Below, in pieces: positions 1-5,804 of a stretch of DNA of 25,549 bases; positions within the stretch are counted from its first letter, which is position 1; each line of letters starts with the position of its first letter. The position numbers and the translations under genes were made by a program. This DNA is from an uncultured Prevotellaceae bacterium (lineage in GTDB: Bacteria > Bacteroidota > Bacteroidia > Bacteroidales > Bacteroidaceae). The notes below the pieces were generated by a model. That model worked only from the letters and a program-made list of their open reading frames with translations, was not told the origin of the DNA and ran no database searches. Location: contig CAMOSA010000013.1 of assembly GCA_946624335.1 (NCBI GenBank), positions 1-25,549 of the forward strand. The letters run 5' to 3'.

Positions 1-192
1 AAGCCTGCTGCCGATGAGCCCTGCCAGCCCCTGCCGATGCCCGACATCGTCGACATCATGGCCCGCCGCTATCCCTTCATCCGTCCCACCCACTCCATGA
101 AGATTCAGGTCGGCATCGCCCTCTCAGCCGCCGGCTTCGCCATGACCCGCGACGCCTCCGCCCGCCGCTACTACGTCATCCCCGCAGCATAA
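1..192 (+). CDS. C-terminal end of an unidentified protein (partial, 5' cut by window)
   Basis: Frame 1 is open from the first base to a TAA at 190-192 and gives 63 residues. The sequence is GC-rich with strongly biased codons like the core genes further downstream, so it reads as real coding sequence. It contains a short helical-looking stretch (DIVDIMARRYPFIRP) and ends in RRYYVIPAA. The pattern, a small domain ending in YYVxP, is reminiscent of the C-terminal domain of Bacteroidales VirE/primase-like proteins (DUF3874), but this is only a resemblance from memory and the fragment is too short to assign. Everything after it changes to AT-rich accessory DNA, so its stop marks the left edge of the defence region. 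Confidence 0.6.
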   Translation, partial: KPAADEPCQPLPMPDIVDIMARRYPFIRPTHSMKIQVGIALSAAGFAMTRDASARRYYVIPAA

Positions 193-210
193 CCTCCATC
201 CAACCCTAAA

Positions 211-273
211 CGCTCATCGCTCAACGCTCAACGCTCATCGCTCAACCCTCATCGCTCACCGCTCAACCCTCAG
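211..273. repeat. 7-bp tandem repeat (CGCTCAA-type), about 9 units
   Basis: Nine consecutive heptads match CGCTCAA or variants (CGCTCAT, CCCTCAT, CGCTCAC). The tract starts 19 bp after the stop of the preceding gene and runs straight into the hairpin of the first dispersed repeat. It is the first of several 7- or 8-bp tracts of unrelated sequence in this window, all lying at gene ends. Confidence 0.85.
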
Positions 274-350
274 ACATCGCGGAGCTGCCCCTCGGCAGTC
301 TCCGCGATGTCGCTTTCCTGTGACATGTGCGGTACTTTTGAAAGAAAAAA
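273..350 (+). repeat. Dispersed structured repeat, copy 1 (hairpin plus core)
   Basis: The left part is a hairpin: GACATCGCGGA at 273-283 pairs perfectly with TCCGCGATGTC at 301-311, and CTGCC pairs with GGCAG around a CCTC loop. It is followed by the core TGTGCGGTACTTTTGAAAG plus an A-tract (core 322-350). The core recurs at 761-789, 5190-5218 and 6020-6048, always in the same orientation. Positions 295-350 are identical to 734-789 over 56 bases. There is no coding potential of its own; small open frames across it are by-products. Confidence 0.85.
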
Positions 351-381
351 ACAAAAAACATCGCAGCCTCCCCCACAAAAT

Positions 382-466
382 AATAAAATAAAGAGCAAAA
401 AGAAGGCTGTTTTTAATAAAATAAAGAGCAAAAACCGTTCGATTTTCGATAAAATAAAGAGCAAAC
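382..466. repeat. Three 33-bp direct repeats (iteron-like)
   Basis: The block ATAAAATAAAGAGCAAA starts at 383, 416 and 449, a period of exactly 33 bp, with unlike 15-16 bp between copies. A degenerate fourth copy (CATAGAGCAAA) sits just before the ATG at 498. In frame it would encode an 11-residue repeat beginning NKIKSK, but this frame also runs through the dispersed repeat and is probably not a gene. The spacing is close to three helical turns, so an operator or iteron array ahead of the methyltransferase is a reasonable guess. The repeat is too short and the spacers too small for a CRISPR. Confidence 0.8.
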
Positions 467-497
467 GTCTCGTAAAAGAACATAAAACATAGAGCAA

Positions 498-803
498 ATG
501 AGCAAGAATGAACAAGGCAACCTCTGCTCGATAGAGAAAATGAGCAACGTTATATCTGGGGCTATGCAGTTCCAGCAGCAAGGCCCTGTTGCCTGCTTAG
601 GCATGGAGTTTGAGAACGATGAGGCACGCCGTGTCTACTTCCGTGAGGAACTGCGGAAGAAACTTCCTGAGTTGCGGAAGATAGAAGGATTCCCCATCGG
701 AGAGGATGATGACACCAAAAAGTTCCACACCAAGCAGTCTCCGCGATGTCGCTTTCCTGTGACATGTGCGGTACTTTTGAAAGAAAAAATAAAATCATTA
801 TAA
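498..803 (+). pseudogene. Truncated N-terminus of a DNA methyltransferase, ending in the dispersed repeat
   Basis: Residues 1 to about 73 (SKNEQGNLCS; GAMQFQQQGPVACLGMEFEN; LRKIEGFPIGEDDD) match, as far as I can recall, the N-terminus of the large Bacteroidales DNA modification methylases, in which the next motif is the catalytic SDPPY. Here that motif and the whole catalytic part are missing. The similarity breaks at about base 718. From 734 the frame runs through dispersed-repeat copy 2 and gives a nonsense tail (SPRCRFPVTCAVLLKEK). The ATG at 498 follows the 33-bp repeats directly. The product cannot methylate DNA. It is probably the relic of a restriction-modification system removed by deletion or insertion. 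Confidence 0.65.
734..789 (+). repeat. Dispersed structured repeat, copy 2 (left hairpin arm missing)
   Basis: These 56 bases are identical to 295-350, including the right hairpin arm TCCGCGATGTC and the core at 761-789. The left arm is absent; the broken methyltransferase frame takes its place. Copies 1 and 2 are direct repeats 439 bp apart and flank the 33-bp repeats and the methyltransferase relic. Confidence 0.85.
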
Positions 804-1101
804 AGGAACTTGTCTGTGTCTATAAAAGCGACAAGTTGGTAGAAAACGTATTTAATTTGTTCATATAAAGTCATTCGATTTGAATGAAAGAAACAAAATA
901 AATTGCATAGCCGCGATTTGTACAAATGGCTATATTTCATCTATTCCGAGGATTTCTTAGCAAATTTACCGGACTGCAATAATATCCACAGTCAATTTCT
1001 ATTCTTTAATTTCTCACTCTTTTTTGCTCAAGAATAAAAAATAATGTATATCTTTGCGGACAAAAACAAGGAACAATAAATAATCACTCGTTTGTATAGT
1101 T
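804..1101. other. AT-rich gene-free stretch upstream of the lipoprotein gene
   Basis: No credible reading frame is present on either strand. The stretch contains a short palindrome TTTGTACAAA at 918-927 and, at its right end, a promoter for the gene at 1102. I see no RNA gene, riboswitch or insertion-sequence end here. Confidence 0.6.
1023..1056 (+). promoter_or_regulatory. Bacteroidales-type promoter for the lipoprotein gene
   Basis: A TTTG box at 1023-1026 and TATCTTTG at 1049-1056 match the Bacteroidetes -33/-7 consensus (TTTG and TAnnTTTG), with a 22-bp spacer, slightly longer than usual. Transcription would start near 1063, about 40 bp before the ATG at 1102. Confidence 0.6.
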
Positions 1102-1551
1102 ATGAAGAAGTTTCAAGCACTATTTTTATTTGGCATAGCAATGCTTTTTGTGTCATGCTTTAATTCCTCAAATCAAGATTCTAATGACGTGTATCCAGAA
1201 GAACTTCGCGAAGTTGCATCGCAATATAATATAATAGAAAACATTGATACCGTTAATCTAGTCTCATTAAATGCTAAAGTGTTTCAAGTTCTTGATGAGA
1301 ATACATGTTTAGCTCAAGAAATATCAAGCGAAGAATATAATTGGTACCTTGGTAATATCATTCAGGTGTTAACGAATGATTTACTCTTTGATGAAAAAAT
1401 AATTGATGGGGATTATGTATTACTTGGCACTTATCATTATCAATCTGCTGATTCCGTTCCTAGAACGGTAAAACTATATAGCGACATAGATTACTTTAGG
1501 AATAATAAGACTTACATAGAGAAAATCAGGGAAATAAATAAGGGCCAGTAG
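1102..1551 (+). CDS. Small putative lipoprotein, function unknown
   Basis: The 149-residue product starts MKKFQALFLFGIAMLFVSC, a basic N-terminus, a hydrophobic stretch and a lipobox whose cysteine is residue 19. It is therefore predicted to be lipidated and membrane-anchored. The residues after the cysteine (NSSNQDSND) form the usual polar linker, and the rest is acidic with no motif I recognise. The gene is clearly AT-rich compared with the metabolic genes downstream, as are its neighbours, which fits acquired DNA. It has its own promoter and stands alone between two broken restriction-related genes. A role in defence cannot be shown from the sequence. Confidence 0.75.
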   Translation: MKKFQALFLFGIAMLFVSCFNSSNQDSNDVYPEELREVASQYNIIENIDTVNLVSLNAKVFQVLDENTCLAQEISSEEYNWYLGNIIQVLTNDLLFDEKIIDGDYVLLGTYHYQSADSVPRTVKLYSDIDYFRNNKTYIEKIREINKGQ

Positions 1552-1602
1552 TGTCTACGAGGTATTGTGTAGTAATCAAAAGGTTAGGTTAAAGCAAGAA
1601 CA

Positions 1603-1747
1603 ATGGCTGTTTCAGACGACCGGAAATTTGCGAAGGCATTTGCCCGCACGCTTTTGGAAGGCGTGCAGGGCAAGACATTGCGTGACTATGTTCGGGAAGG
1701 ATATGAACCTATTAAAGGAAAGGGTGGTTTTGGGCAGATGGCGGAGA
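1603..1747 (+). pseudogene. N-terminal fragment of a possible MutH/Sau3AI-like restriction endonuclease
   Basis: From the ATG at 1603 about 48 residues look genuine (MAVSDDRKFAKAFARTLLEG; YEPIKGKGGFGQMAEIKHLY). The segment KGKGGFGQMAE resembles the KGxxGQLxE motif near the start of MutH and Sau3AI-type nucleases. This is a motif-level resemblance only. The frame stays open to 1968, but from about 1748 on the plus strand is just the complement of the reverse gene 1748-1987, so the genuine part ends near there. The catalytic core of such an enzyme is absent. Other endonuclease families are possible. Confidence 0.4.
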
Positions 1748-1987
1748 TTAAGCATCTCTATGCCACCAATGGCCGGCAAAGAATTCCAAGAACTCCTTTT
1801 CTGTGTACCAGTCGTAGTTGCTCCAGTCGCTTGAATCGCCGAACTGATTTTTCTCTGAATCGTATATCAGCCAATGAGTGGAGCGGAGAAGGCCTCCTAA
1901 ATAGTGAGTGTACTCTTGTTCATTGTCAGGGTCATTCTTTAATGTATGGAGCATCTGCTCCGTCGTAATCCATTTCTTTTCTTCCAT
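1748..1987 (-). CDS. Small hypothetical protein, 79 aa, acidic and aromatic-rich
   Basis: The product starts MEEKKWITTEQML and ends EFLEFFAGHWWHRDA, with many Trp, Tyr, Asp and Glu residues. The composition is protein-like rather than random, and the opposite strand gives an unnatural sequence. I do not recognise a family. A promoter with a good match to the Bacteroidales consensus lies just upstream (2001-2032) and would give a leader of only about ten bases. It is transcribed divergently from mcrB, 106 bp away. It could be a regulator or immunity-type partner, or a relic whose 3' end was cut at the junction with the endonuclease fragment. Confidence 0.5.
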   Translation of the reverse strand: MEEKKWITTEQMLHTLKNDPDNEQEYTHYLGGLLRSTHWLIYDSEKNQFGDSSDWSNYDWYTEKEFLEFFAGHWWHRDA

Positions 1988-1997
1988 AATCTTTTTT

Positions 1998-2032
1998 CGG
2001 CAAAGGTCAGAGATCTTTTGCCGATAAACAAA
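1998..2032 (-). promoter_or_regulatory. Promoter with overlapping inverted repeat, upstream of the 79-aa gene
   Basis: On the minus strand TTTG (2029-2032) and GACCTTTG (2001-2008) are separated by 20 bp, close to the TTTG/TAnnTTTG consensus. An inverted repeat CGGCAAA ... TTTGCCG (1998-2023) covers the -7 box and most of the spacer, so a protein binding there would block this promoter. Confidence 0.45.
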
Positions 2033-2036
2033 TATT

Positions 2037-2085
2037 TTAGATCACGTTAGATCAAAACCATCAGTTCTTAATAAACTTTAGATCA
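2037..2085 (+). promoter_or_regulatory. Three direct TTAGATCA boxes upstream of mcrB
   Basis: TTAGATCA occurs at 2037-2044, 2047-2054 and 2078-2085. Start-to-start distances are 10 and 31 bp, about one and three helical turns, so all three face the same side of the helix. The last box ends 8 bp before the mcrB ATG. This looks like a repressor or activator array for the restriction operon. Confidence 0.5.
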
Positions 2086-2093
2086 AAAGCGAT

Positions 2094-3329
2094 ATGGCTA
2101 AGCATAGGATATATCAACTTGAGGGTAAGACACCTGCTGAGGTTAAAGCTTCCTTTATCTATTACATGGGTGACAAAAATGCAGTATCTAAACAGATAAA
2201 TAACGCTGCTAACAGCCGATATGCGAAGATTGATACAACAGACATTATCTGCTCACTTGTGAAGACTCTTTTCAAGGTTGACAATATATTTGAATTGACA
2301 GAGGTGTGGCAAATAGTGAAGGTAAGTGATGCTTTAACTGATATCATCAACAACAGTAGTGGAGATGTAAAAGAGTTGAAGAACAGAAGAAGTTATGTCA
2401 ACAAATACAGAGACTTCCTGCGATACTGTGCAGACCAGAAAGAGAAGGTAGCGGATGCTTCTGCTGAATATAGCTTTGCCGATGACCCGGATAAGCCATT
2501 TATCTCTGAGGAGAAGTTTGATGAAATTGTGGAGCTACTGTTCCGCAAGAAAAACATCATCCTACAAGGCGCACCAGGCGTAGGAAAGACATTTCTTGCA
2601 CGGAAGATTGCCTATCAGCTCATTGGACAGCAGAAGGACGAGAATATTGAGACCGTTCAGTTTCACCAATCTTACAGCTACGAGGATTTCATGCAAGGCA
2701 TACGCCCATCGACATCTGGCGAATTCAAGGTTCGCAACGGAATCTTCTACAACTTCTGTGAGCGGGCCAAGGGAAAGCCGGAAGAATCATTCGTATTTAT
2801 CATCGACGAAATAAACAGAGGCAACCTGAGCAAGATTTTCGGAGAACTGATGATGCTGATAGAATCAGACAAGCGCTCGCCACGTTATGCTTTAAGACTG
2901 ACATATAATGAAGCGGACAGCCCCAAGTTCTACGTGCCGGAGAACGTATATATCATTGGATGCATGAATACGGCAGACCGCTCCATAGCAATAGTGGACT
3001 ATGCGTTGCGTCGCCGTTTTGCCTTCTGTCCGATAGAACCGGAACTGGGTGAGAGTTTCAAGGCTTTCCTCTGTTCTGAACTCGACAAGGAATTTGTGGA
3101 GAATATATGCAATAAGTTGAACCGCGTGAATGCTGTCATCCGTGACTCCTCATCGTTAGGCAAAGGTCTGGAGATAGGTCACAGCTATTTCTGTCAGATA
3201 AGTTCTGTCAACGATGAAGAAGAATGGTGGCGCTCTATCTGCAAGTACGAGCTGTTCCCGTATCTTCAGGAAATCTGCTATGATAACGAAGACCTTTATG
3301 CTGAATTATGTAACATATTGAGAGACTGA
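2094..3329 (+). CDS. mcrB: McrB-like AAA+ GTPase of a type IV restriction system
   Basis: This is the motor subunit of a modification-dependent (type IV) restriction enzyme. It recognises modified DNA and uses NTP hydrolysis to translocate and activate McrC. Of 411 residues, the AAA+ core is clear: Walker A GAPGVGKT at 159-166, the family segment VQFHQSYSYEDFMQG near 188-202, Walker B VFIIDEINRG at 234-243, the McrB signature MNTADRS at 291-297 and an arginine cluster at 306-308. Residues 1 to about 130 are helical in character and contain no DNA-reading domain that I recognise (such as DUF3578 or EVE), so specificity is unknown. The stop is 4 bp before mcrC, a tight operon. The gene is AT-rich compared with the core genes. 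Confidence 0.9.
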   Translation: MAKHRIYQLEGKTPAEVKASFIYYMGDKNAVSKQINNAANSRYAKIDTTDIICSLVKTLFKVDNIFELTEVWQIVKVSDALTDIINNSSGDVKELKNRRSYVNKYRDFLRYCADQKEKVADASAEYSFADDPDKPFISEEKFDEIVELLFRKKNIILQGAPGVGKTFLARKIAYQLIGQQKDENIETVQFHQSYSYEDFMQGIRPSTSGEFKVRNGIFYNFCERAKGKPEESFVFIIDEINRGNLSKIFGELMMLIESDKRSPRYALRLTYNEADSPKFYVPENVYIIGCMNTADRSIAIVDYALRRRFAFCPIEPELGESFKAFLCSELDKEFVENICNKLNRVNAVIRDSSSLGKGLEIGHSYFCQISSVNDEEEWWRSICKYELFPYLQEICYDNEDLYAELCNILRD

Positions 3330-3333
3330 CACA

Positions 3334-4416
3334 ATGCGTAGAATACCTATACAGAATTTGTATTATATACTCTGCTATGCATGGGGAATGGGTGAGATGC
3401 GTGGGAAAGTCAGCGTGGGAATAGAGGATTGTCCGTCGCTGTCAGACCTTTTGGTGCATGTTCTATTGAATGCTACGGATGATATTTTAAAGCGAGGTAT
3501 GGCACAGGGTTATATCGTTTATGGCGACGACATTGATGGCATAAAGGGCAAAATTGACATTGGCGAGACGCTGAAAATGGGAAAAAATCGTTGGGGCAGA
3601 ACATTCTGCCGATTTGACGGGCTTACATCAGATATTCTCGTCAATCAGATTATCTGCTCCACGCTGATGGATGCAAGAAATACAGTAGGTCTCGCATCTG
3701 AAAATAAAGACAGGATTGTCAAGACGCTGCGAAGAATGCCACAAACAAAGCGAATACAAATTACCGATTATGTGCTCAATTCCGTCAGACTGCATCATAA
3801 CAATCGCCACTACCTTTTTGCGTTGAATGTTTGCAAGTTGCTCCATCAGTCGGTACTGCCCAATGAGAGTGTTGCCGGTAAGCAGATATTCACTGACATA
3901 CAGGATGATGAGCGATTGATGAACCGTATTTTTGAGAAGTTCCTGATGAACTTCTACAAGCAGGAGTGCAGACGTGAATACCCAGAAGTGAGTCGTTCAC
4001 ACATTCATTTCCAATTGACGCCCTACGGTATGACGTTCGCCAGGAGCACTGATGAAGCATACTCCCTGCTGCCAGTGATGGAGACAGATGTGACACTCTA
4101 TAATCCGCAGAAAAAGAAGAAAATTATTCTCGATGCAAAGTATTACAGGGACACATTGGTTTCACGATATGGCGAGAACGGTAAGATACGCCGAGAGCAT
4201 CTGTCGCAGATACTTTCTTACGTGATGAACCAGGAAATAGTTACTCAGCCTCATACAAAGGATACAAAGGGAATCCTTGTCTATCCTACAGTGGATACGG
4301 AACTCGACGTGTCGTATGTCTATAAGAACACCAGTCACGTTATACGAGTCAGCACCGTGAATCTGAATCAGGATTGGAGACAGATAGAACGGAGGCTGAA
4401 GGAAATAATACAATAG
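3334..4416 (+). CDS. mcrC: McrC-like nuclease subunit of a type IV restriction system
   Basis: The endonuclease partner of McrB cuts modified DNA once the complex has assembled. The 360-residue product begins RRIPIQNLYYILCYAW, the typical McrC N-terminus. A PD-(D/E)xK nuclease site is visible near the end: ETDVTLYN at 250-257 with Asp252, then IILDAKYY at 265-271 with Asp267 and Lys269. Length and motif order are those of an intact McrC, and no frameshift is seen. The ATG lies 4 bp after mcrB, and the following small gene starts 2 bp after the stop, so the three are almost certainly cotranscribed and perhaps translationally coupled. Confidence 0.9.
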   Translation: MRRIPIQNLYYILCYAWGMGEMRGKVSVGIEDCPSLSDLLVHVLLNATDDILKRGMAQGYIVYGDDIDGIKGKIDIGETLKMGKNRWGRTFCRFDGLTSDILVNQIICSTLMDARNTVGLASENKDRIVKTLRRMPQTKRIQITDYVLNSVRLHHNNRHYLFALNVCKLLHQSVLPNESVAGKQIFTDIQDDERLMNRIFEKFLMNFYKQECRREYPEVSRSHIHFQLTPYGMTFARSTDEAYSLLPVMETDVTLYNPQKKKKIILDAKYYRDTLVSRYGENGKIRREHLSQILSYVMNQEIVTQPHTKDTKGILVYPTVDTELDVSYVYKNTSHVIRVSTVNLNQDWRQIERRLKEIIQ

Positions 4417-4418
4417 TA

Positions 4419-4766
4419 ATGAATATGACAACAAGATACAATGAGGAATATTTCCTGACCGAAGAGCCGGTGAAAATCTACTATACCGGGAAGACAAAAA
4501 CGTTCCCTTCGACCGTCGCCTTGAACAAACTCTACTATTTCATGCCCTACATCAAGGGCAAAGGCGTACGCGACCTCTATCTGATTCGCATCGCACGCAT
4601 AGGCTCGAAGTCGGAGGTCAACCCAAAATCTAACGACGATGAACCGAGGCTGGTCTTTGAATTGGAATATCTCGAAAGCCTGCCCGAGTATGCAATGATA
4701 AAACTTACGAGCTACTATTATAAAGACACTCTGTTAGGACGGATATTTAGAGATATACAAGGATGA
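4419..4766 (+). CDS. Third gene of the mcrBC operon, unknown function
   Basis: I place the start at ATG 4419, two bases after the mcrC stop, because the longer frame from 4374 lies inside mcrC. The product is 115 residues, soluble, starting MNMTTRYNEEYFLTEEP and ending KDTLLGRIFRDIQG. It has several Tyr-rich segments and no motif I recognise, no signal peptide and no membrane segment. Base composition resembles mcrBC. The position suggests an accessory factor of the restriction complex, for example a modulator, but this is inference from context only. The frame is intact and its codon pattern looks real. Confidence 0.75.
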   Translation: MNMTTRYNEEYFLTEEPVKIYYTGKTKTFPSTVALNKLYYFMPYIKGKGVRDLYLIRIARIGSKSEVNPKSNDDEPRLVFELEYLESLPEYAMIKLTSYYYKDTLLGRIFRDIQG

Positions 4767-4773
4767 TGAAATT

Positions 4774-5163
4774 GTGTCATTCGAAATGGCACAATTTCCA
4801 AATGTGCTGTTCTCCACTGGTTGGACAAACCATCAGCTTATTATGAACAGGTGCAAAACCAACGAGAAACGCCTGTTTTATATGCTTTATGCTGGAAAGG
4901 ACACATGGACCATCAATGGTGGCTTTGTTGTTGTAACATTTATGCAACCAATAAAGGATGGCACTGAGGATGGCACTGAGGATGGCACTGAGGAATCAAC
5001 GGCCGAAAAAAGGCGTGGCGAAATTCTGCCGATTTTTCAGTATCTTTGCAACGGTAGTTCGTCAAGAAGGAGAAAGGATGGTCAACAGGACCTTGCAGTT
5101 CTACAAAGTCGTCTGATTAAAGGGGAAGAGAGACCGATTGCGCAGTTTCATCATCAGCAATAA
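4774..5163 (+). pseudogene. Mosaic remnant: DUF1016-like (YhcG-type nuclease) piece joined to unrelated low-complexity tail
   Basis: The open frame would start at GTG 4774 or ATG 4786. Its first 45 residues or so (PNVLFSTGWTNHQLIMNRCK; RLFYMLYAGKDTW) resemble the W(T/S)N/H...FY...W segment of the DUF1016 N-terminal domain of YhcG-like PD-(D/E)xK nucleases. It then changes to NGGFVVVTFMQPI followed by DGTE repeats, a pattern I associate with the C-terminal part of AlbA/Schlafen-type ATP-binding proteins. The 12-bp unit GATGGCACTGAG is repeated three times at 4957-4992. The remainder has no coherent sequence. Both family readings rest on short segments. The frame is best treated as decayed and recombined defence DNA. 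Confidence 0.4.
4957..4992 (+). repeat. 12-bp tandem repeat, three exact copies
   Basis: GATGGCACTGAG occurs at 4957-4968, 4969-4980 and 4981-4992. As a multiple of three it keeps frame and encodes DGTE repeats. Confidence 0.9.
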
Positions 5164-5495
5164 ACTACAACGTCATTCGTCACCGCAATGACATGTGCGG
5201 TACTTTTGAAAGAAAAAAAATATTTGTCGTTGTAGTGTTCTTCGGTTTGAATGATCAGCACAGTGACTGTATCATCATAGATATCGTATATGATGCGGTC
5301 ATGGGCTGTGATATGACGCGAATAAGTTATGTCGTTTCCGCCGACTAGAGCTTCAGGGTGGCCCAGGCCTGTACGGGGATGCAACATGATGTCCATCAAA
5401 ATCTTCGTCGCTTTCTTGAAGAGTTGAGGATTGGACTTCTTCCACTTACGCAATGTTTTATCAGCCTCCTTGGAATACGCTATCGTGTAAGTCAT
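5154..5495 (-). CDS. YoeB/Txe-family mRNA interferase toxin with a repeat-derived C-terminal tail
   Basis: The product is predicted to be a ribosome-dependent endoribonuclease that cuts mRNA and halts translation. Residues 1-91 fit the family: MTYTIAYSKEADKTLRKWKK, then LGHPEAL, TYSRHITAHDRIIYDI and a C-terminal HYNDK. YoeB-type toxins normally stop at about 84-90 residues, right after the catalytic His-Tyr pair. Here there are 22 more residues (YFFSFKSTAHV...), encoded by dispersed-repeat copy 3, so the native stop has been lost. The start overlaps the antitoxin stop by 4 bp (ATGA), the classic toxin-antitoxin arrangement. Whether the tailed toxin is active is unknown. Confidence 0.8.
   Translation of the reverse strand: MTYTIAYSKEADKTLRKWKKSNPQLFKKATKILMDIMLHPRTGLGHPEALVGGNDITYSRHITAHDRIIYDIYDDTVTVLIIQTEEHYNDKYFFSFKSTAHVIAVTNDVVVYC
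5172..5218 (+). repeat. Dispersed structured repeat, copy 3
   Basis: The core at 5190-5218 matches the other copies. The GC-rich hairpin is replaced by a shorter inverted repeat, GTCATT (5172-5177) and AATGAC (about 5187-5192), that abuts the core. On the minus strand the element is read as the tail of the toxin gene 5154-5495. Confidence 0.8.
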
Positions 5496-5752
5496 AGGCT
5501 GTCAAAATAACGCTGCATTTCCTCGGGAGAATTGCACTTGATGGTTTCGCCGTTGGCATATTCGCAGCGGGCCTTGTTGATGGAGCGTTGCATGGCAGGG
5601 GTGATGGTGTTGTCATCGCTGATGGTAGCTACGCGCACCGATGCGATGCCGCGTATCATCTTCAGTGTCCGCTTGATGTCGCTCATGAGCGCATTGTCTT
5701 CCAGCGTGATAATCATCTGGGCTGGTTTCTGAATGGATGTTGATGCAGACAT
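5492..5752 (-). CDS. Antitoxin partner of the YoeB/Txe-like toxin
   Basis: The 86-residue protein lies immediately upstream of the toxin and overlaps it by 4 bp, which points to the antitoxin role. It has a polar N-terminus, a central segment (DIKRTLKMIRGIASVRVATI) and a tail (TPAMQRSINKARCEYANGE) with an acidic, aromatic end (EEMQRYFDSL) of the kind that wraps a toxin. I do not see a clear YefM/Phd or RelB signature, so the family is left open. Such proteins usually repress their own promoter; an inverted repeat at the promoter (5792-5804) would suit this. Confidence 0.7.
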   Translation of the reverse strand: MSASTSIQKPAQMIITLEDNALMSDIKRTLKMIRGIASVRVATISDDNTITPAMQRSINKARCEYANGETIKCNSPEEMQRYFDSL

Positions 5753-5784
5753 AATAAAAAACTATTAAAGCGTTATTCTCGCTG

Positions 5785-5804
5785 CAAAGATACAAATAGT
5801 TTGT
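5785..5804 (-). promoter_or_regulatory. Toxin-antitoxin promoter with palindromic operator
   Basis: On the minus strand TATCTTTG (5785-5792) matches the -7 consensus. Directly upstream ACAAA-TAG-TTTGT (5792-5804) is an inverted repeat with a 3-bp centre, suitable for autoregulation by the antitoxin. No good -33 box is evident. Confidence 0.5.

Noticed and set aside
382..466. Possible CRISPR array
   Set aside because: Repeats of about 17 bp with 15-16 bp spacers, only three copies and no cas genes nearby.
307..492. 61-residue frame with 11-residue repeats (NKIKSK)
   Set aside because: It starts inside dispersed-repeat copy 1 and reads through it. The opposite strand is equally open, and AT-rich repeats give open frames by chance.
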